Assembly (NCBI GenBank): GCA_964016875.1
Contig: OZ024724.1
Coordinates: 50,532,438 to 50,596,437, forward strand
Reading direction: 5' to 3'
From: Fallopia convolvulus
Lineage: Eukaryota > Streptophyta > Magnoliopsida > Caryophyllales > Polygonaceae
Length of the DNA stretch: 64,000 bases
Part shown: one piece after another, positions 59,323 to 64,000 of the stretch
Layout of the letters: each line of letters starts with the position of its first letter
Numbering within the stretch: position 1 is the first letter of the stretch
Notes under the pieces: model-generated
Told to the model about the DNA's origin: nothing
The model's input: only the letters and a program-made list of their open reading frames with translations
The model's database searches: none
Position numbers and translations under genes: made by a program

Positions 59323-62300
59323 CTACACCACTCCTGAAGGGAGCCTAAGCACAAGCTGTCCTCCAAAGATACTGCAGAATAGAAAACATACATAAGAACA
59401 TTTATTTTTGATGTTCTTGCTGTTAAACAAAAAAACAGAAAATATAATGTTAAGCGCCCACCTCTTAACGTAGTAGTAGCAGAAATCAGCCAGTATGAAT
59501 GTCTGAACAATTTCTGAGAGCAACACCATGGAAGGCCACAATCCGTATCCTAAAGCTGTCAGCAAACGACCCCTAGTTTCCAGTACCTGTGCATAATACC
59601 CGGGCATTTAGATGTAATTTACAAGAATATCTCACAAGTTCTAGATAGCAACGAATAATGATGACACCAAAATTTAATAGCGACTGCGTTATAATGGCAT
59701 ATATAACCAACCATGTTAAACTTAGTGCAGATTATGATCTCATTCTTGAGTATTAAACAAGCCACTATTTTTTTTTTTTTGATAAATCTATACGAGCCCA
59801 CTTGAAATATTTGCAACTAATGGGTCATCCTTATCCTATTACCCACCAAATGCAAAGCAGAGAATGATATCACCCTCCAACAAAATTAATTGTATTATGA
59901 ATGATAAAAATATTGCACAATTGAATAACTATGCTACAACAACTATACCAACAATTTACAAACAGCTCTCAAGACCAGGGCATAGCAATAGCATGAACTT
60001 GGAGAACAAGGGAGAAAATCCGAATGATCAAACTGAACTGACTAAGGAAACTAGCTATCTTAGCTTCTGTTTAGTATTATGAGTGCAATTAGTTGCTTTT
60101 TATTGCCCATACTTCATGGTTGTCTACAAACAGCGGGAATTCATAATAAATAAACAAAATCATACCTGAAGCACCCAGTGTGCACAGCTGAAAAATCTCG
60201 CCACTCCAAGAGCAAAGACATAGTGAGCGGTAAAAGGTTCAACTATCTGTCGAAAAGAAAAGGTAACATAACAAAGTCTCAAAATGGCATGCATCAAATC
60301 CTGCTCATGAGCATTAATGGAAACATTTACTTGCAATATTCCTTTGCTGGGTGGAAATGATAGTTTTTTTCTCAGTTGTCTTACTCTTTGCAGTTGGCAG
60401 GAGGTAGAAATACAGGTATGTAACCCATTAACCACACATGTATATACGTTGAATTTAAAATAATAGCTTGTTGGTAGTAATGATAGTATATGAAAATCTT
60501 GACATGTATGGGAAATAAAAAGGTGGTCCTGTTGTTACACATACCTTTGTATTCTGCATAACTCTTAGCTGAGGTAGCACGGAAACAGCTTCCATATAGA
60601 CACAGAAAGCCCAGGCAATCCTGTTGAAAATATTGTGGGTGGTTGAAGGATGAACAAAAACAGACAGAACAGCACAAGGTATCGCCTACACACCATGATT
60701 AGGAAATGATCAATGAAATACTCAAAAGTCAAATTGTAAATGAAGCAAAGTACATAAAAAGTTAAATACAGGAAGTTGCTCTATTCACATAGCATAGGGC
60801 TAAAAGGGGGAGAAATGCAAGAGAGAATACTGTATAAATTATCCTGTAAACAAAAATAAAAAGAAGGGTGGAGAATATATAGATAATAGAATTCAAATGT
60901 TAGAATGCTGGTGCAATATGTAAGAAATGACAACTAAAGTGTGTCAACTCTCATTGAACTAGTAGCAAAAACAAATAAAACATTCACAAATCATATCACT
61001 ATCTCAGATTGTAACACCAACAGTCAGAAGCAGTCAAACATGAACTTTTAGCCCAATGAAGCCTTTTTCAAGTTACCCTTTTTTGGGGGACAAGAAAACT
61101 ACAGAAGATTTGAAGTAACATTAGACTATAAACCATGCACCCTCCTACCGATCATTACACATGCTGCAAATATGGGCTTACTAGGAAAGGAAATAAGATG
61201 CAGCAAGCATGAAGAAATGCATGACTCACCACATAGTATATTGCAAAGTTGTCTTTATCCTCCATATAGGTGGATCGCAATTTAAAACGCATCATATAGA
61301 TAACCCAAAGGGTTGTTGCTAGCGTAGCTGTGTCCAGTAGCGTGTGTATGTCATATTCCATCACAAAACTACAATACAGCCTAACAGCTAAAAACATAGC
61401 GGTCAGTTCCTGTGATTTGAGTGACAAACCTGCAAAATCAATTAAACAACATTTCAGGAAATGCAACTCGGTTAATTCTTAATGTGAGATATGAGCAACC
61501 AAAGAAGAAACAAGAAAAACTGCTAGCCTGGATGATGAGAAGATAACAATACATGGGAGTTAGTAGATCAGGGATTACTTTCAAATGCCAATAGTCATTT
61601 CCAGGATGCACACTTAAAGAAAAATGAATTCAGATAATCTGATACAAACTTTAAAAAATTAAAGGCCAAGGGGTTAGCCCAGCAGTAAGAAAACATATCC
61701 CAGCCAGAGTCGATCATGGATCTTAAGTATTATCCTTCACTTTCTAGTGATTTGTCCAAAAGATCATATAATCTGATACAAACTTTAAAAAATTAAAGGC
61801 CAAGGGGTTAGCCCAGCAGTAAGAAAACATATCCCAGCCAGAGTCGATCATGGATCTTAAGTATTATCCTTCACTTTCTAGTGATTTGTCCAAAAGATAA
61901 AAAGTGGTTGCTGAAGCTAATTTTGAACTTGAAGCTCAGAGATTTCCAATAGCTATCTTCTGTATGTAAGAAGATGTTCACAGGAACCATGCTCAAAATT
62001 CACATTTAAACTAACACTAAATTCCAAAGCCCAAAGGTCCTGCTCACATTACATATATTCAGAAAGTTTCAAGAGAACTGATATATTTCACTTTCATTTG
62101 CGTCAAAACCTATTTCCTCAACTCTAGAAGCCTTTCAACCAGCATCCTTCCCTAAACACTTCGGATTGCGCAGACAAAAAATTTAGACCATCATTAACTG
62201 TACAAATTTCTTTTGAGTATGCAATTGTACTGAGAAATTCATATAATTGGGAACAGAAGTACCCAATTCAACTATAATTTGACGTAAGGCAATTCAGAAA

Positions 62301-62627
62301 AGACAAGTCTTTTCCAAGAGAACAAAAAGAGAGTTAAGCAGAACAATAATTACGAAAAGAGAAGAAACCCTAGAAAGGGAAAATCGAATGGGGGTACCAA
62401 CCAGCACAAGTCTTCTCCTTGGTAAGCTTGTAAATAAGTACACAGATACCAATGGCGTGAACAGCCTCGGCGGCGACGAAGAGCTTGTCGTGGTCGTGAA
62501 CGATCATACGGAGGAAGACGAGCGCCATTATGCCGGCAACAACCGCCAAAAAAGCCTTCACCTTGGGCGGCTGCCGCCTAACCCACGACGAAAACGCTTG
62601 AATCGGATTCTTTTGCCCTCCTTTCAT
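59323..62627 (-). CDS. ER lumen protein-retaining receptor (ERD2/KDEL receptor) family protein, long form, 6 exons
   Basis: ERD2 proteins return HDEL/KDEL proteins from the Golgi to the ER; this longer plant subgroup (ERD2-like) has an N-terminal extension, and its cargo role is less clear. Exons 62627-62402, 61429-61230, 60685-60545, 60246-60166, 59586-59462 and 59371-59323 join in phase to 273 residues. The N-terminus has WVRRQPPKVKAFLAVVAG, a first hydrophobic helix, then LFVAAEAVHAIGICVLIYKL, the family hallmark KTCAGLSLKSQELTA, LDTATLATTLWVIYMM, and TAHYVFALGVARFFSCAHW. The end is FILADFCYYYVKRSIFGGQLVLRLPSGVV, with seven hydrophobic segments overall. The classical C-terminal KKxx-like tail is not present. 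The first intron (972 bases) carries a 134-bp tandem duplication. Confidence 0.94.
61634..61899. repeat. 134-bp direct tandem duplication in intron 1 of the ERD2-like gene
   Basis: The block from ATAATCTGATACAAAC to TTTGTCCAAAAGATCAT (61634-61767) is followed by a practically identical copy (61768-61899). Only the last few bases differ, so the event is recent or the assembly is at fault. Each copy holds a tRNA-like GGGGTTAGCCCAGCAGTAAG. Confidence 0.88.
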
Positions 62628-63171
62628 CGTGTTAAATCAAGATCTAATTACTCTCCAAATTGATCTATTGGAGCGTGAATCTACAAGACCGATACAACTG
62701 GGCGAGACTCTCAATCTCTGGTAACCAAAGAGGAAATTAGAGTAGGAGGATCAGATTAGATAGATCGCGTAACTTTCTCTCTCGAGCTTCGTTTGTAGAT
62801 TTGTTGGCGTGGGAGAGTCAAATCCGGAGCAGGCGATCAAAATTGCGTATTTGGAGAGGATTGTATCGGTGTTGTTGAGTTGATCCAATACTCCAATAGA
62901 TAGAAAGCAGGTCAACAGTTTTGGGCCCCACCACACCCGCACCATACTCTGAAGACTTGGGGCTTTCTTCACGGACTCCATAAAGGAAAAAGGGGGTAAT
63001 TTCCCGCAACTACCACTCCACCTTTATACATGCTGCTAGCGCTAGCATGCTTACCGATTTAGTGATTTACCATGTTCCTAACGTTTCACGTTTTTTTTTA
63101 ACGAGGGACCTACCTTTTATCAATATATGTTATAAAACTTTTATATTGTTGACTTAGTCTTTTCTATATTG
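62628..63171. promoter_or_regulatory. Promoter and leader of the ERD2-like gene
   Basis: A GC-richer leader stretches to about 62990 on the minus strand. A palindrome CATGCTGCTAGCGCTAGCATGC at about 63029-63050 may form a hairpin. Start sites are not determined. Confidence 0.4.
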
Positions 63172-63309
63172 TTAGGAGTTGTTAGCATATCCTGGATATC
63201 AGGATCATATCTAGCAACTATCTCCCTTAGAATAGATAGTCACGTACTTTGAATCCAGTGTATAAATTCAACTTATAAAATTCGAATAAAATTTATATTT
63301 TTGATAATC
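63172..63309 (+). mobile_element. Copia LTR-like fragment
   Basis: It starts TGTTAGGAGTTGTTAGCATATC, like many copia LTRs, and has a promoter-like GTGTATAAATTC near 63260. It ends against the truncated copia pol frame. No target duplication was found. Confidence 0.35.
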
Positions 63310-63705
63310 CAGGGTCCACGTGTCATTCGAGCAAAGAGCATCGTATTCGCTTTGCATGGCAGCCAGCCAATCTGGATTTTTGAGAGCTTGTGTAATGGTG
63401 GTGGGTTCTTTGGTGGATGATAAAGAGGCATGGAGATTGAGTCGTTGAATGGGTTTTGTTATACTGTTTCGGGAGCGAGTGATTACACCCGAAGAGGGAG
63501 GAGCCAAATTTTGGTTACTGGACGTAGGAATAGGAGGCTGGGAATTTGTGGGTGAAATACATGGGGTTGTATATGAGAATTAGGGTTTGGGTGAGTTGGC
63601 AAAATTATAGGTGTGGATGGGAGGCGGCAGAGAGGAGGTGGGGTCCGCATAGGAGAAATAGAGGTGGAGGTTGTTGGATGAGAGAGATGAAAGGGATTAA
63701 ACGGC
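63310..63705 (-). pseudogene. Copia pol fragment (spacer and start of reverse transcriptase)
   Basis: The minus strand reads a Pro/Ser-rich spacer, then GVITRSRNSITKP and ALKNPDWLAAMQSEYDALCSNDTWTL, the opening of copia reverse transcriptase. Normally the VPRP..GCKWVF part follows; here the frame leaves copia sequence after TWTL at about 63315. A stop sits in the spacer near 63565. It is a fragment only. Confidence 0.8.
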
Positions 63706-63743
63706 TGATACCACCATTACAACATCCAACAAAACCTCTTTCA

Positions 63744-64000
63744 ATGGCTTCCGACCTCTCTGCTGTCCTGCCTAACCTTTATCAGGCTGACAAACCTTTC
63801 TTGGTTGTGCAATTTCCCCATAGCCAAAAACTAACCCCTACAAACTACATCACTTGGAAGAACCAAATTCAACTAATCCTTGAAGGTTACGACCTCTTTG
63901 GTTATCTCGACGGATTTATTATGTCTCCTCCTGTGTCCGTTGGTACCCCGTCGGCGCCGAATCCTGCGTACAAAACTTGGCGTCGCCAAGATCGTCTTAT
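63744..64000 (+). CDS. Copia gag N-terminus, runs off the right edge
   Basis: The frame opens at the ATG at 63744 (MASDLSAVLPNLYQADKPFL) and carries KLTPTNYITWKNQIQLILEGYDLFGYLDGF, the typical start of copia gag, with the conserved Tyr-x-x-Trp. It is open to the window edge for 85 codons, with no defect seen. No primer binding site was found just upstream, and the neighbouring pol fragment is on the other strand, so the two belong to different insertions. Confidence 0.8.
   Translation, partial: MASDLSAVLPNLYQADKPFLVVQFPHSQKLTPTNYITWKNQIQLILEGYDLFGYLDGFIMSPPVSVGTPSAPNPAYKTWRRQDRL

Noticed and set aside
63704..63711. TGATACCA, a minus-strand primer binding site look-alike near the right-hand copia pieces
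   Set aside because: It is not preceded by a CA LTR end on that strand and does not fit the direction of the gag frame at 63744.

Overview
The window is nuclear DNA of a flowering plant, almost certainly a eudicot. Genes have many short AT-rich introns with GT-AG borders, the protein families are plant-specific (LOG, GH9 cellulase, HVA22, GASA/snakin), and the intergenic DNA is filled with plant transposons. There are no prokaryotic operons, ribosome binding sites or CRISPR arrays. A finer placement (an asterid such as a Lamiales species) would be a guess.

Six genes are intact and one small gene is broken. Reading left to right: a cytokinin-activating LOG enzyme (+, 2054-4028, 7 exons); a membrane-anchored GH9 endoglucanase (-, 4882-7341, 6 exons) sharing a short divergent promoter with a Myb/SANT-like nuclear protein (+, 9776-10749); an HVA22/REEP-type ER membrane protein (+, 24451-26462); a conserved but unnamed Gln/Pro-rich protein (-, 28516-31723, 10 coding exons); a frameshifted GASA/snakin gene (-, 36900-37447); an intact GASA/snakin gene (-, 55951-56308); and an ERD2/KDEL-receptor-like membrane protein (-, 59323-62627). 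From memory of Arabidopsis, GH9B7, HVA22G, GASA1 and an ERD2-family gene sit close together at about At1g75680-At1g75760, so this looks like a conserved block swollen by transposons.

The space between genes is a nest of mobile elements, many with recognisable borders. There is a copia gag remnant with primer binding site (1-1.24 kb), a SINE with a 17-bp target duplication (12.75-12.98 kb), a Helitron (13.65-14.25 kb), a long-TIR Mutator-like element carrying an ORF and split by two solo LTRs (15.6-18.7 kb), and a Stowaway MITE (19.78-20.1 kb). A probable second Mutator-like element follows, containing a 419-bp tandem repeat with tRNA-like units (20.1-23.4 kb).

The largest element is a Mutator-like element of about 12.6 kb between the two GASA copies (38.7-51.4 kb). 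It has AT-rich terminal inverted repeats, a FAR1-type transposase on the + strand and a Ulp1-like (C48) protease gene on the - strand. It has itself been hit by a 2.9-kb solo LTR and by a SINE inside the transposase. Its introns and spacer carry a dense, strand-consistent TGAACC/GGTTCA word, and three of its exons look like tandem duplicates; these are the least explained features of the window. To its right lie a copia LTR-PBS-gag fragment, a dead LINE, a second Stowaway, a CACTA end, and further copia pieces at the right edge.
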